A DNA stretch of 64,000 nucleotides, taken from Streptomyces sp. NBC_01431. GTDB taxonomy: Bacteria > Actinomycetota > Actinomycetes > Streptomycetales > Streptomycetaceae. The DNA lies in assembly GCF_036231355.1 (NCBI RefSeq), contig NZ_CP109496.1:1364001-1428000 (forward strand), in the 5' to 3' direction. Shown one piece after another: positions 41,063 through 50,360 of the stretch. The notes under the pieces were generated by a model that was not told the DNA's origin, did not search any database, and saw only the letters and a program-made list of their open reading frames with translations. The position numbers were made by a program, and so were the translations under genes. The stretch's first letter is position 1; every line of letters begins with the position of its first letter.

Positions 41063-42295
41063 ATGTCCCATATCGCCTTCTTCAATATTCCTGGCACCGG
41101 CCATGTCAATCCGACGGCGGGAATCGTCGCGGAACTCGTGGCTCGTGGTCACCGCGTCAGCTACGCGGTGACCACGAGCCAGGGCGCCGAGGTCGAGAAG
41201 GCCGGTGCCACGCTCGTTCCCTACGAGTCCGTGATGGGCGCGTTCCGGTCCACCATGACGGACCTGGAGAACAACGACCGTTTCACGACGGGCGACTTCG
41301 TCCAGGTCCTCCGCGGCCTGGTGCAGGAGACCGCGGCGCTCTACCCGCAGTTGCGACGGGCCTTCGCCGACGACCGTCCCGACGTCCTGATCTATGACGG
41401 TCTCTCCGGTTGGACGGGCCGGCTCCTCGCGGAGAACTGGGGGATACCCGCCGTGCGCAGCATCCCCACGCTGGCGGCGAACGAGCACTGGTCCCTCGGC
41501 TCGGACGGCGAGTACGCGGAGTTCGAGCCCGGTCACCCGGGGCTCAACGCCGTGTACGGGGAGATCGGCGCGATGCTGGCGGACATCGGAGTGGGGTACT
41601 CCGCCCAAGAGTTCTTCGGGAGCAGCGAGTCGGGCCCAGCCCTGGTCTACATTCCGCGCGCGTTCCAGTTCAAGGGCGAGACGTTCGGGGAGGACGTCCA
41701 CTTCGTCGGGCCGTGCTGGTCGGAGCGCCAGTTCGACGGCGAGTGGGTTCGCGGGAGTGACGCGACGGGCGAGCGCCCCCTGGTCCTGGTCTCCCTCGGC
41801 ACCATCCACAACGACAACGCCGCCTTCTTCCAGACGTGCATCGACGCCTTCGCCGAACTCCCCTGGGACATCGTCATGGCCGTCGGCAACCAGATCACCC
41901 CCACCACCCTCACCAACGTCCCCGACCACATCGACATACGCCCCCACGTACCCCAGCTCCAGATCCTGCGACAAGCAGACCTCTTCATCACCCACGCCGG
42001 CATGGGCAGCGTCATGGAAGCCCTCTCCTTCGGAGTGCCCATGGTCGCCATCCCCCAGATGAGCGAACAACGCGCCAACGCCGACCGCCTCACCCAACTC
42101 GGCCTCGGCCAACTCCTCCACCGCGACCAGACCACCCCCCAAACCCTCCGCGACACCGCCCGCCACGTCCTCACCGACCCCACCTACCGCACAAACACCC
42201 ACACCATGCGCCACCACATCACCAACGCAGGCGGCGCAACCACCGCCGCGGACGTCGTGGAGGCGCTGCTCACGGACGCGCGGGGGCAGCGGTGA
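41063..42295 (+). CDS. MGT-type glycosyltransferase
   Basis: 410 residues from ATG 41063 (MSHIAFFNIPGTGHVNPTAG). Macrolide-glycosyltransferase (MGT, GT1) layout: N-terminal acceptor domain, linker with RAFQFKGETFGEDVHFVGPC, donor domain with LVLVSLGTIHNDNAAFFQTC and the DxxITHAGMGSVMEALSFGVP nucleotide-binding loop. From residue 228 to 396 it is identical, in DNA too, to the next gene. The stop overlaps the GTG of the next gene. It leads the plus-strand operon. The N-terminal differences suggest different acceptor sites, while the shared C-terminus suggests the same sugar donor. Confidence 0.87.
   Translation: MSHIAFFNIPGTGHVNPTAGIVAELVARGHRVSYAVTTSQGAEVEKAGATLVPYESVMGAFRSTMTDLENNDRFTTGDFVQVLRGLVQETAALYPQLRRAFADDRPDVLIYDGLSGWTGRLLAENWGIPAVRSIPTLAANEHWSLGSDGEYAEFEPGHPGLNAVYGEIGAMLADIGVGYSAQEFFGSSESGPALVYIPRAFQFKGETFGEDVHFVGPCWSERQFDGEWVRGSDATGERPLVLVSLGTIHNDNAAFFQTCIDAFAELPWDIVMAVGNQITPTTLTNVPDHIDIRPHVPQLQILRQADLFITHAGMGSVMEALSFGVPMVAIPQMSEQRANADRLTQLGLGQLLHRDQTTPQTLRDTARHVLTDPTYRTNTHTMRHHITNAGGATTAADVVEALLTDARGQR
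41743..42253 (+). repeat. 511-bp block repeated at 42981-43491 (copy 1)
   Basis: The donor domains of the two adjacent glycosyltransferase genes share one block at a constant offset of 1,238 bp; their predicted proteins are identical across it, and so are the frames on the opposite strand. The flanking N-terminal halves are clearly diverged, so the block was homogenised by gene conversion or arose by a domain swap. Confidence 0.85.
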
Positions 42296-43545
42296 ACGGC
42301 GTCGGCACGGCACACATCGCGTTCTTCGCGCTGCCGGGGCACGGACACGTGAATCCGGCCCTCGGAGTCGTGGAAGAGCTGACCGCGCGCGGTCACCGGG
42401 TCAGCTTCGCGACGACCGACCGTTTCGCGCCCGTGGTCGCCGAGGCCGGAGCGGTGCCAGTGCGGTACGAGTCGACCATGGACGGCCTGCCCGCCAGGGA
42501 CAGCGCGGTGGACCGCGCCGACCGCTTCGGCAGCGGCGACCTCGCCGTGGTCCTGCGGGACCTGCTGCGCGAGACGCTGGCCGCCCTCGCCCCGCTGGAT
42601 CGCGCCTTCGCCGCGGACCGTCCCGATCTGGTGGTGTACGACGATCCGTCCGGGTGGGCGGCACGGCTGATCGCGGCGCGCCGCGGCATTCCCGCCGTGC
42701 CGTACCGGACCACCTTCGCCGCGAGTTCCGAGTGGTCCCTCGCCGCTCACCAGACAGACGTCGATCCGCTCGACCCCGAGATCGTGCGCGTGTTCCACGG
42801 CATCGCGAACCTCCTGGACCGGCTGAAGGTTCCCCTGAGCCCGAAAGCCCTGATGACCGGCAGCGAGTCGGGCCCAGCCCTCGTCTTCGTACCGCGCGCG
42901 TTCCAGTTCAAGGGCGAGACGTTCGGGGAGGACGTCCACTTCGCGGGCCCCTGCCTCGCGCGACGGGCCTCCGAGGGCGGGTGGGTTCGCGGGAGTGACG
43001 CGACGGGCGAGCGCCCCCTGGTCCTGGTCTCCCTCGGCACCATCCACAACGACAACGCCGCCTTCTTCCAGACGTGCATCGACGCCTTCGCCGAACTCCC
43101 CTGGGACATCGTCATGGCCGTCGGCAACCAGATCACCCCCACCACCCTCACCAACGTCCCCGACCACATCGACATACGCCCCCACGTACCCCAGCTCCAG
43201 ATCCTGCGACAAGCAGACCTCTTCATCACCCACGCCGGCATGGGCAGCGTCATGGAAGCCCTCTCCTTCGGAGTGCCCATGGTCGCCATCCCCCAGATGA
43301 GCGAACAACGCGCCAACGCCGACCGCCTCACCCAACTCGGCCTCGGCCAACTCCTCCACCGCGACCAGACCACCCCCCAAACCCTCCGCGACACCGCCCG
43401 CCACGTCCTCACCGACCCCACCTACCGCACAAACACCCACACCATGCGCCACCACATCACCAACGCAGGCGGCGCAACCACCGCCGCGGACTTCCTCGAA
43501 TCCCTGCTGGGCCCGGCGTCCGCCGCCAAGGAAGTCCGCGGGTGA
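42292..43545 (+). CDS. MGT-type glycosyltransferase (donor domain converted from neighbour)
   Basis: 417 residues from GTG 42292 (GTGA overlap with the previous stop). N-terminal acceptor half (HIAFFALPGHGHVNPALGVV) is related to but diverged from its neighbour; the donor half is identical to it. Linker identity also includes RAFQFKGETFGEDVHF. Expected to transfer the same activated sugar as the neighbour to another position or to extend a disaccharide. The stop overlaps the P450 start. Confidence 0.87.
   Translation: MNGVGTAHIAFFALPGHGHVNPALGVVEELTARGHRVSFATTDRFAPVVAEAGAVPVRYESTMDGLPARDSAVDRADRFGSGDLAVVLRDLLRETLAALAPLDRAFAADRPDLVVYDDPSGWAARLIAARRGIPAVPYRTTFAASSEWSLAAHQTDVDPLDPEIVRVFHGIANLLDRLKVPLSPKALMTGSESGPALVFVPRAFQFKGETFGEDVHFAGPCLARRASEGGWVRGSDATGERPLVLVSLGTIHNDNAAFFQTCIDAFAELPWDIVMAVGNQITPTTLTNVPDHIDIRPHVPQLQILRQADLFITHAGMGSVMEALSFGVPMVAIPQMSEQRANADRLTQLGLGQLLHRDQTTPQTLRDTARHVLTDPTYRTNTHTMRHHITNAGGATTAADFLESLLGPASAAKEVRG
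42981..43491 (+). repeat. 511-bp block repeated at 41743-42253 (copy 2)
   Basis: Second copy of the identical donor-domain block. The codon use in the block (runs of CAC, ACC, CAA and ATC) differs visibly from the flanking halves, hinting that it came from a third gene. Confidence 0.85.
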
Positions 43546-44864
43546 CGGGGCCCACGACCGCGCCCGCCGGGATCGACGACCCGTCCTTCCTCGCGGACCA
43601 GCACAGGCACTACGCGCGGCTTCGGCAGTCGCCGGGGCCCCGCCGGGTGCGCAACCCCCAGGGGCTCGAGTACTGGCTGGTCACACGGCACGACGAGGCC
43701 CGGACGGTGCTGCTCGACACCAGGTTCTCCAAAGATCCGCAGCGCGCGTCGGACGCCCTGAGCGCCGCCGGGTACGGGGTCTCCGGCGCGGGCAGCTTCT
43801 TCCTGCCCCTGGTGAACAGCGATCCGCCCGACCACACACGGCTGCGGCGGCTCGTCGCGGGAGCGTTCACTCCGCGCCGGGTCGCGGCCCTCGCGCCCGC
43901 GGTCGAGCGCCTCACCCACGAGCTCCTCGACGCGATGGCGGAGCCGGACGCGGGCCCGGCGGCGGACGGCGGACCCGTCGACCTCATGACGGCCCTCGCC
44001 TTCCCCCTGCCGGTCCTGGTGATCAGCGAACTCATTGGTGTTCCTCACGGCAACCGCGGGGCACTGCTGACCTGGGCCGCACGGATGCTCACGGTCACGG
44101 GATCGGGAGCCACACCGGGCCCGGCGGAGCGCACCCGCAGACTCCACCGGTGGTTCGCCGCCCTGGTGGCTGCCAAGCGGCCCCGGGTACGCACCGACGT
44201 ACCCGCGGACGAGCAACCGGACCTGCTGTCGGCGCTCGTGGCGGCCCAGGCGCGTGAGCAAGGGCTCGGCGACGACGAACTCATAAGCCTCCTGGTCCTA
44301 TTGCTCCTGGCGGGGCACGAGACGACCACGGGGATGGTGGGCAACGCCGTCGACACCCTGCTCCGGCATCCCGACCAGCTCGCGCTGCTGCGCCGCCGGC
44401 CCGAGCTGACCGCGTCGGCGGTCGATGAACTGCTGCGCTACGAGACCTCCTTGGCGCGGACCACGCTGAGGGTCGCGACGCAGGACGTCGAACTCGCGGG
44501 AGTAGTCATCCCGGCAGGAGCCATCGTGAGCGTGGCGCTCGCCGCGGCCAACCGGGACCCGGAGGTCTTCCCCCGGCCGGACCGGCTCGACATCACCCGA
44601 GCGCGCGGCCCCCATCTCGCCTTCGGCCACGGCATCCACTTCTGCCTCGGCGCACCACTGGCCCGGTTGCAGACGGAGACGGTGCTCACCACCCTGTTCG
44701 GCCGCCATCCGCACCTCGCGCACGCCGACCCGGACCAGCCGCAGGCGTGGCGCCCGATCGGTGACATGCGGAGCCTGCTCACGCTCCCCGTACGTCTCGG
44801 GCCCCGGCCACCGACGCGGCCCGGCTCCGGCCGCCCGGCCGCGCACCCGGCAGATCGGGCATGA
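43542..44864 (+). CDS. Cytochrome P450 (class I, CYP)
   Basis: 440 residues from GTG 43542 (overlap with the previous stop). I-helix LLAGHETTTG, K-helix ExxR in DELLRYETS, and heme loop LAFGHGIHFCLGAPLAR with the cysteine ligand. Typical soluble Streptomyces P450 of natural-product tailoring type; needs an external ferredoxin, and none is encoded in the window. It probably hydroxylates the peptide or sugar. The C-terminal 20 residues are Pro/Arg-rich and poorly conserved. Confidence 0.88.
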   Translation: MTGPTTAPAGIDDPSFLADQHRHYARLRQSPGPRRVRNPQGLEYWLVTRHDEARTVLLDTRFSKDPQRASDALSAAGYGVSGAGSFFLPLVNSDPPDHTRLRRLVAGAFTPRRVAALAPAVERLTHELLDAMAEPDAGPAADGGPVDLMTALAFPLPVLVISELIGVPHGNRGALLTWAARMLTVTGSGATPGPAERTRRLHRWFAALVAAKRPRVRTDVPADEQPDLLSALVAAQAREQGLGDDELISLLVLLLLAGHETTTGMVGNAVDTLLRHPDQLALLRRRPELTASAVDELLRYETSLARTTLRVATQDVELAGVVIPAGAIVSVALAAANRDPEVFPRPDRLDITRARGPHLAFGHGIHFCLGAPLARLQTETVLTTLFGRHPHLAHADPDQPQAWRPIGDMRSLLTLPVRLGPRPPTRPGSGRPAAHPADRA

Positions 44865-45925
44865 GCGTGCCGCGCCGTCCCGACCACCCCCATCCGGCAG
44901 GAGAGGAATCCGTGCTCCCCTACACCACCGGCAGCCGACCGTCCGAGGCGGCGATCGAAGTCCGCGGCCTGCGCAAGCTGTTCGGGACGACGACCGCCCT
45001 GGACGGCGTCGACCTGACCGTCGCACCCGGCACCGTCTGCGGTCTGCTCGGCCCCAACGGAGCGGGCAAGACCACCCTGGTACGGATCCTGGCGACGCTG
45101 TCGCTGCCGAACGGCGGGCACGCCCGGGTGGCCGGGCTGGATGTCACCCGCGACCCCGCCCGGGTACGCGCCGCCATCTCGCTGACCGGCCAGTACGCCT
45201 CGGTGGACGAGCTGATCACCGGCCGCGAGAACCTGGAGATGTTCGCCCGGCTGCACCGGATGCGCGGTCCCGCCGTCCGGCGTCGCGCCGAGGAACTCCT
45301 GGAGCGGTTCGGCCTCCAGGACGCCGCCGGGCGCGCCGTTCGCACGTACTCCGGCGGCATGCGCCGCAAACTGGACCTCGCCGTGAGCCTGGTGGTCCCC
45401 CCTGCGGTGATCTTCCTCGACGAGCCGACGACCGGCCTCGACCCGCAGAGCCGGTACGGACTCTGGGACAGCGTGCGCGAGCTCGTCCGGGGCGGCACCA
45501 CCATCCTGCTCACCTCCCAGTACCTGGACGAGGCCGACCACCTCTCCGACCGGATCGCCGTACTCGGCAACCCGGACGGCACCGGGGGCCGGGTGATCGC
45601 CGAGGGCACCTCCTCAGCCCTCAAGTCCTCGCTCGGGCGCGGGTACATCGACCTCACCGTGCGCCATGCCGATCAGCTGGCACGCGCCGCCGAGGCCCTG
45701 GTCCGCACAGCCGCCGGGCCGGTCGAGGTCCACCACGAGCTGCGCAGGGTCACCCTGGCCGCCGGTCGCTCCACCGGTCCCGGCACCGCCGTGCTCACCG
45801 CCGCGCTGAGTGAACTGGAGGCCTCGGGCGTCGCGGTGGAGGATCTCGCGCTGCGCCGTCCGACGCTGGACGAGGTGTTCATCAGCCTGATGGCCGCACC
45901 CGGCACCACCGAGAAGGCCGCGTGA
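44861..45925 (+). CDS. DrrA-like ABC transporter ATPase
   Basis: 354 residues with ATG 44861 overlapping the P450 stop. An in-frame GTG at 44912 has the better ribosome site (ggagagg) and may be the true start. Walker A GPNGAGKTTLVRIL, signature YSGGMRRKLDLA, Walker B VIFLDEPTTGLDPQS, and the long C-terminal DrrA-type extension. It powers export of the product, probably giving self-resistance. Its partner permease follows with a GTGA overlap. Confidence 0.9.
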   Translation: MSVPRRPDHPHPAGEESVLPYTTGSRPSEAAIEVRGLRKLFGTTTALDGVDLTVAPGTVCGLLGPNGAGKTTLVRILATLSLPNGGHARVAGLDVTRDPARVRAAISLTGQYASVDELITGRENLEMFARLHRMRGPAVRRRAEELLERFGLQDAAGRAVRTYSGGMRRKLDLAVSLVVPPAVIFLDEPTTGLDPQSRYGLWDSVRELVRGGTTILLTSQYLDEADHLSDRIAVLGNPDGTGGRVIAEGTSSALKSSLGRGYIDLTVRHADQLARAAEALVRTAAGPVEVHHELRRVTLAAGRSTGPGTAVLTAALSELEASGVAVEDLALRRPTLDEVFISLMAAPGTTEKAA

Positions 45926-46809
45926 ACCACCGACCGACCATTCAAGAGGCACCGGCGACGACCAGCGGAGACGGGGCACCGCCCGCTCGTACGCGCCGGA
46001 CCGAGCCCCTGCTCGCAAAGCTGCGTTGGGGCGCCGGTGACGCGGCGACCATCACCCGCCGCTACCTGATCCATCTGCGCGCCGCCCCCGAGCGAGCGGT
46101 CATGGCCCTGCTGCTCCCGCTCGTCTTCACCCTGCTGTTCGTCTACGTGCTCGGCAGCAACATGCGCGTCCCGGAAGGCGACTCGTACGTCGACTTCCTG
46201 ATCCCTGGGATGCTGGCCCAGATGACGGTCTTCGGCATCGCGGCGAGCGCCTCGGCCGTCGCCGACGACCGGGACAAGGGGATCACCGACCGACTCCGCT
46301 CCCTGCCGATGAGCAGGACCGGGGTACCCGTCGGGCAGTCGTTGGCCGAGAGCTTCGGCGGCCTGATCACCCTCCTGGTCATGGCGGGTTGCGGGCTCCT
46401 GGTCGGCTGGCGTCCGGGCGCGTCCGTGACACATGTCGTGGCGGGGCTCGCCCTGCTGCTGTTCGCCCGGTACGCATTCAGTTGGCTCGGCATGTGGCTC
46501 GGCCTGGTCCTTCCGTCCCGGTCGGCCACGGACCTCATCGGCATGCTGACCTTCCCGCTGACGATGGTCTCCAACATCTTCGTGCCGTCCGATGGTCTGC
46601 CGGCGGGCCTGCGCCTGGCCGCCGAGTGGAACCCCGTGAGCGCGGTGGTGTCCGCGGTTCGGGAACTCTTCGGCAACCCCGTCGGCACGTCCGCCGACGC
46701 GGCGTGGCCGATCGTGCACCCGGTGGCCGCGACGCTCGGGTGGTCGTTCCTCCTGCTCGCCGTCTTCGGTCCCCTCGCCGTGTCGGCCTACCGCTCGCCG
46801 AAGCACTGA
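45922..46809 (+). CDS. DrrB-like ABC-2 transporter permease
   Basis: 295 residues from GTG 45922. About six membrane helices, with the ABC-2 permease motif MTFPLTMVSNIFVPSDGLPA near the C-terminus and LIPGMLAQMTVFGIAASASA in the middle. Forms the export complex with the ATPase encoded just upstream. This DrrAB arrangement is the usual exporter in glycosylated polyketide and peptide clusters. Confidence 0.9.
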   Translation: MNHRPTIQEAPATTSGDGAPPARTRRTEPLLAKLRWGAGDAATITRRYLIHLRAAPERAVMALLLPLVFTLLFVYVLGSNMRVPEGDSYVDFLIPGMLAQMTVFGIAASASAVADDRDKGITDRLRSLPMSRTGVPVGQSLAESFGGLITLLVMAGCGLLVGWRPGASVTHVVAGLALLLFARYAFSWLGMWLGLVLPSRSATDLIGMLTFPLTMVSNIFVPSDGLPAGLRLAAEWNPVSAVVSAVRELFGNPVGTSADAAWPIVHPVAATLGWSFLLLAVFGPLAVSAYRSPKH

Positions 46810-46825
46810 CCACTGGAGAGATGTC

Positions 46826-47893
46826 ATGAAAGCCCTTGTTCTGGCGGGTGGTTCGGGCACGCGGCTGCGGCCCATCACCAACACCTCCGCCAAGCAGCTC
46901 GTCCCCATCGCCAACAAACCCGTCCTCTACTACGGGCTGGAAGCGATAGCCGACGCCGGGATCAAGGACGTCGGCGTCATCGTCGGTGAGACGGCCGCCG
47001 AGATCGAGCGCGCCGTCGGTGACGGTTCCGCCTTCGGGCTGAAGGTGACCTACATAGCGCAGCCCCAGCCGCTGGGGCTCGCCCATGCGGTGCTCATCGC
47101 CGGCGAGTTCCTGGAGGACGACGACTTCCTCCTCTACCTCGGTGACAACTTCATCCTGGGCGGGATCACCTCGCTCGTCGACGAGTTCCGCGCGAACCGC
47201 CCGGACGTGCAGCTGATGCTGACCCGGGTCGCGAATCCCGGCGCCTACGGCGTCGCCACCCTCACAGACACGGGCAGGGTTGCTGCCCTGGAGGAGAAGC
47301 CGGAGCGGCCCCATAGCGACCTGGCGGTCGTCGGCGCGTACCTCTTCACGCAGGCCGTCCACGAGGCGGTCCGCGCCATCGCTCCCTCGGAACGGGGCGA
47401 GCTGGAGATCACCGACGCCCTCCAGTGGATGCTCGACCAGGGCCGGGACGTGCGGCCGACGGTGATCACCGGCTACTGGAAGGACACGGGCAACGTCACG
47501 GACATGCTTGAGGCGAACCGGTGCGTGCTCGAGGTCCTGGAGCCGGCCGTGGAAGGCACCGTCAGCGCCGACAGCGAACTGATCGGCAGGGTCAGGGTGT
47601 GCGCGGGCGCCGAAGTCCGCGGTTCGCGCATCGTCGGCCCCGCCCTCATCGGCGCGGGGTCGTCCGTCGTCGACTCCTACGTGGGCCCGTCGACCTCGAT
47701 CGCCGAGCACTGCCGGATCACGGACAGCGAGATCGAGTTCTCGATCGTCCTGGACCACGCCTCCATCACCGGCGTCCGCCGGATCGACGCGTCACTCATC
47801 GGCTGTCACGTCGAGGTCGCCCCGGCGCCCCGCGTACCGATGTCGCACCGCTTCGTCCTGGGCGACCACAGCAAGATACGGATCTCCTCATGA
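46826..47893 (+). CDS. rmlA: Glucose-1-phosphate thymidylyltransferase (RmlA, long form)
   Basis: 355 residues from ATG 46826, with ggagag 9 bp upstream. Nucleotidyltransferase motif LAGGSGTRLRPITNTSAKQL at the N-terminus, YCGDNF-like 'LYLGDNFILGG', and EKPERPHSDLAVVGAYLF. The C-terminal third is a left-handed beta-helix (GSRIVGPALIGAGSSVVDSY), marking the long RmlA subclass used in secondary-metabolite sugar pathways. Makes dTDP-glucose, the first step to the sugar donor. Its stop overlaps the next gene's ATG. Confidence 0.9.
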   Translation: MKALVLAGGSGTRLRPITNTSAKQLVPIANKPVLYYGLEAIADAGIKDVGVIVGETAAEIERAVGDGSAFGLKVTYIAQPQPLGLAHAVLIAGEFLEDDDFLLYLGDNFILGGITSLVDEFRANRPDVQLMLTRVANPGAYGVATLTDTGRVAALEEKPERPHSDLAVVGAYLFTQAVHEAVRAIAPSERGELEITDALQWMLDQGRDVRPTVITGYWKDTGNVTDMLEANRCVLEVLEPAVEGTVSADSELIGRVRVCAGAEVRGSRIVGPALIGAGSSVVDSYVGPSTSIAEHCRITDSEIEFSIVLDHASITGVRRIDASLIGCHVEVAPAPRVPMSHRFVLGDHSKIRISS

Positions 47894-48846
47894 GCAGCGG
47901 GCACTTCCTCATCACGGGCGCCGCCGGGTTCATCGGCTCGCACTTCGTCGACGACCTGCTGGGCCCCGGATCACCGCCGGACCTCGCGGTCACCGTCCTG
48001 GACGCGCTCACCTACGCGGGCGATCCCGCGCACCTCGCCCCGCTCTCCGGCGACCCCCGACTCCGGTTCGTCCGGGGGGATATCACCGACGCCCCGCTCA
48101 TCCGCTCCCTGATGGAGCCCGGATGCGTAGTGGTCAACTTCGCCGCCGAGAGCCACGTGGACCGCTCCATCGCGGACTCAGGAGCCTTCGTCCGCACCAA
48201 TGTCACGGGGGTGCACGTGCTCCTCGACGCGGCGCTCGCCGCAGGGGCCGGTTGCTTCCTCCAGGTCTCCACCGACGAGGTATACGGATCCATCGACCAG
48301 GGTGCGTGGACCGAGGAATCGCCCCTCTCCCCGAACTCCCCCTACGCGGCCACCAAGGCCTCCGCCGACCTGCTGGCGCTCTCGTACGCCCGGACCCACG
48401 GCCTCGACGTGCGGATCACGCGCTGCAGCAACAACTACGGCCCGCGCCAGCACCCGGAGAAGCTGATCCCGCTGTTCGTCACCACCCTGCTGGCGGGCGG
48501 AACGGTGCCGCTGTACGGCGACGGCGGGAACGTGCGCGACTGGCTGCACGTCTCCGACCACTGCCGTGGCATCCGGCTCGTGCTGGATCGCGGCCACGCC
48601 GGCGAGGTGTACAACATCGGGGGCGGCACCGGGCTGACCAACCGCGAGCTGACCGGGATGCTCCTGGACGCCTGCGGGGCCAACTGGACGGCGGTCCGCA
48701 CCGTCGAGGACCGCAAGGGACACGACCGCCGCTACTGCGTCGACGACGGAAAGCTGCGGCGCCTGGGATACCGGCCCCTGGTCCCCCTCGCGGAAGGCCT
48801 GGCCGAGACCGTCGGCTGGTACGCGGCCGCGCCCGCCCACCGCTGA
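47890..48846 (+). CDS. rmlB: dTDP-glucose 4,6-dehydratase (RmlB)
   Basis: 318 residues from ATG 47890 (ATGA overlap). Extended-SDR motifs: GAAGFIGSHFVDDL (NAD binding), NFAAESHVDRSI, active site STDEVYG and YAATKAS (YxxxK), and RCSNNYGPRQHPEKLIPLF, all diagnostic of RmlB. Produces dTDP-4-keto-6-deoxyglucose, which the ketoreductase at 37890-38684 could reduce. No 2,3-dehydratase, aminotransferase or 3,5-epimerase is seen in the window, so a simple 6-deoxyhexose is favoured. Confidence 0.92.
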   Translation: MSSGHFLITGAAGFIGSHFVDDLLGPGSPPDLAVTVLDALTYAGDPAHLAPLSGDPRLRFVRGDITDAPLIRSLMEPGCVVVNFAAESHVDRSIADSGAFVRTNVTGVHVLLDAALAAGAGCFLQVSTDEVYGSIDQGAWTEESPLSPNSPYAATKASADLLALSYARTHGLDVRITRCSNNYGPRQHPEKLIPLFVTTLLAGGTVPLYGDGGNVRDWLHVSDHCRGIRLVLDRGHAGEVYNIGGGTGLTNRELTGMLLDACGANWTAVRTVEDRKGHDRRYCVDDGKLRRLGYRPLVPLAEGLAETVGWYAAAPAHR

Positions 48847-48942
48847 CGACACGGCACATGCGCCGACGGTCCACTCCCTCCACCACTCAGTCACCGCAGC
48901 CGGGCTCCGCGTTCAGGGCTCGCAGTTCCAGAAGGATTCTCC

Positions 48943-50190
48943 GTGCGCGTCCTGTTCGCCGTCTTCCCTGCGACATCCCACACCCTCCCCGTCATACCGC
49001 TCGCCTGGGCGCTGCAGAACGCGGGGCACGAGGTCCGGATCGTCACCCACCCCGACAGCACGGGGCCGGTGACGCGGGCGGGGCTCGCCGCCGTGCCCGT
49101 CGGCGGATCGACGGATCTTCGCGAACTCGCCGACTTCAGGCACAACCCCGCTTTGCTCGGCCACGCCGGCGGGGACCTTTCCGTCGCCTCCCCTGACTGC
49201 CCCGACTGGGGTCCGAAGTGGTTCCGGATGACACGCGTCTTCGCCGGTATGCGCCCCCTGCTGGAGGAGCTCACCGGGATCGCCGTGCGCTGGCGCCCCG
49301 ATCTGGTCCTGTGGGACCCCTTCTGTCTCCCGGCCGCCGTCGCGGCCCGGCTGAGCGGAGCCGCGCACGCCAGGGTGCTGTGGGGCCGCGACAACGTCGC
49401 CTGGCTCCGGCAGCGGTCCCTGCGGTACCTGGCACAAGCCCAGGGCGGGAGCTGGCCGGACCCCCTGGAGGAGGTCATGCAGCAGCTGCTCGAACCGTAC
49501 GGGCTGACCTACGAGGAGGAACTACTCCTCGGCCAGTGGACGATCGACCCCCTGCCCCCCGGAGTCCGGCTGCCCGCTCCGGACGTCCGGTACGAGAGCA
49601 TGCGGTGGGCGACGTACAGCGGAGGCGGCCGCGTACCCGACTGGCTGCACTCGAAGCCCGTCCGCCCGCGCGTCTGCCTGGCATGGGAAACCGGTGAGCC
49701 GGGTGCGCTGCCGCAGCCGGGAGCCGGAGCATCCCTCTCCGAGGTACTCGCTTCCCTCGCGGAACTCGACGTGGAGCTGGTCTCGACGGGCGACCCCGCG
49801 GCGCCGGGCTCCGACGTACCGGGCCGGGTACGCCTGCTGGACCGGCTTCCGCTCAACCAGCTGCTCCCGGGCTGCTCCGCGATCGTTCACCGGGGCGGCA
49901 GCGCGGTGTTCTCCGCCGCGGCACACGGCGTACCCCAACTGGTGGTCCCCACGCCGTTCTGGGACGAGGAAGGGACCGCCGGGTACCTCGAGCACAGGAA
50001 CGCGGGACGCGTGCTGGACCGCGCCCGGTGTGATCCCACGACCCTGCGCGACGCGCTGTCGGCCCTGCTGGCGGACCACCGCATCCACCAGCGGGCCGGG
50101 TTCCTGCGCGACGAACTCGCGCTGCTGCCGGGGCCCTCCGAGCTGGTCCCCGTGCTGGAGCGGCTGACCAGCCTCCACCAGCGGATCTGA
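48943..50190 (+). CDS. EryCIII/DesVII-like glycosyltransferase
   Basis: 415 residues from GTG 48943 (MRVLFAVFPATSHTLPVIPL). N-terminal acceptor domain and donor loop SAIVHRGGSAVFSAAAHGVP with VPTPFWDEEGTAGYLE. This DesVII/EryCIII subgroup of GT1 often needs a P450-like activator protein; none was recognised, though two P450s are in the cluster. It differs from the paired MGT genes and could add a different sugar or act on the aglycone. Confidence 0.85.
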   Translation: MRVLFAVFPATSHTLPVIPLAWALQNAGHEVRIVTHPDSTGPVTRAGLAAVPVGGSTDLRELADFRHNPALLGHAGGDLSVASPDCPDWGPKWFRMTRVFAGMRPLLEELTGIAVRWRPDLVLWDPFCLPAAVAARLSGAAHARVLWGRDNVAWLRQRSLRYLAQAQGGSWPDPLEEVMQQLLEPYGLTYEEELLLGQWTIDPLPPGVRLPAPDVRYESMRWATYSGGGRVPDWLHSKPVRPRVCLAWETGEPGALPQPGAGASLSEVLASLAELDVELVSTGDPAAPGSDVPGRVRLLDRLPLNQLLPGCSAIVHRGGSAVFSAAAHGVPQLVVPTPFWDEEGTAGYLEHRNAGRVLDRARCDPTTLRDALSALLADHRIHQRAGFLRDELALLPGPSELVPVLERLTSLHQRI

Positions 50191-50360
50191 GGCGGGGGAC
50201 CCCACTCCAGTCGTAGTCCGGCCCCACCCGCGGGCCCGTGGCGGAGACAAGAAAGCAGTCCCGGGACGGACGACCGCACACCGGGATCGCTGACACGATC
50301 GACCTCACGATTCGACGCGGGCACGACCTTCACGACCAGCCGAACGCGGAGCCCTCCACC

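Noticed and set aside
42184..43455. 423-residue minus-strand frame over the glycosyltransferases
   Set aside because: Antisense shadow; its similarity to a second minus-strand frame only reflects the 511-bp duplicated block.
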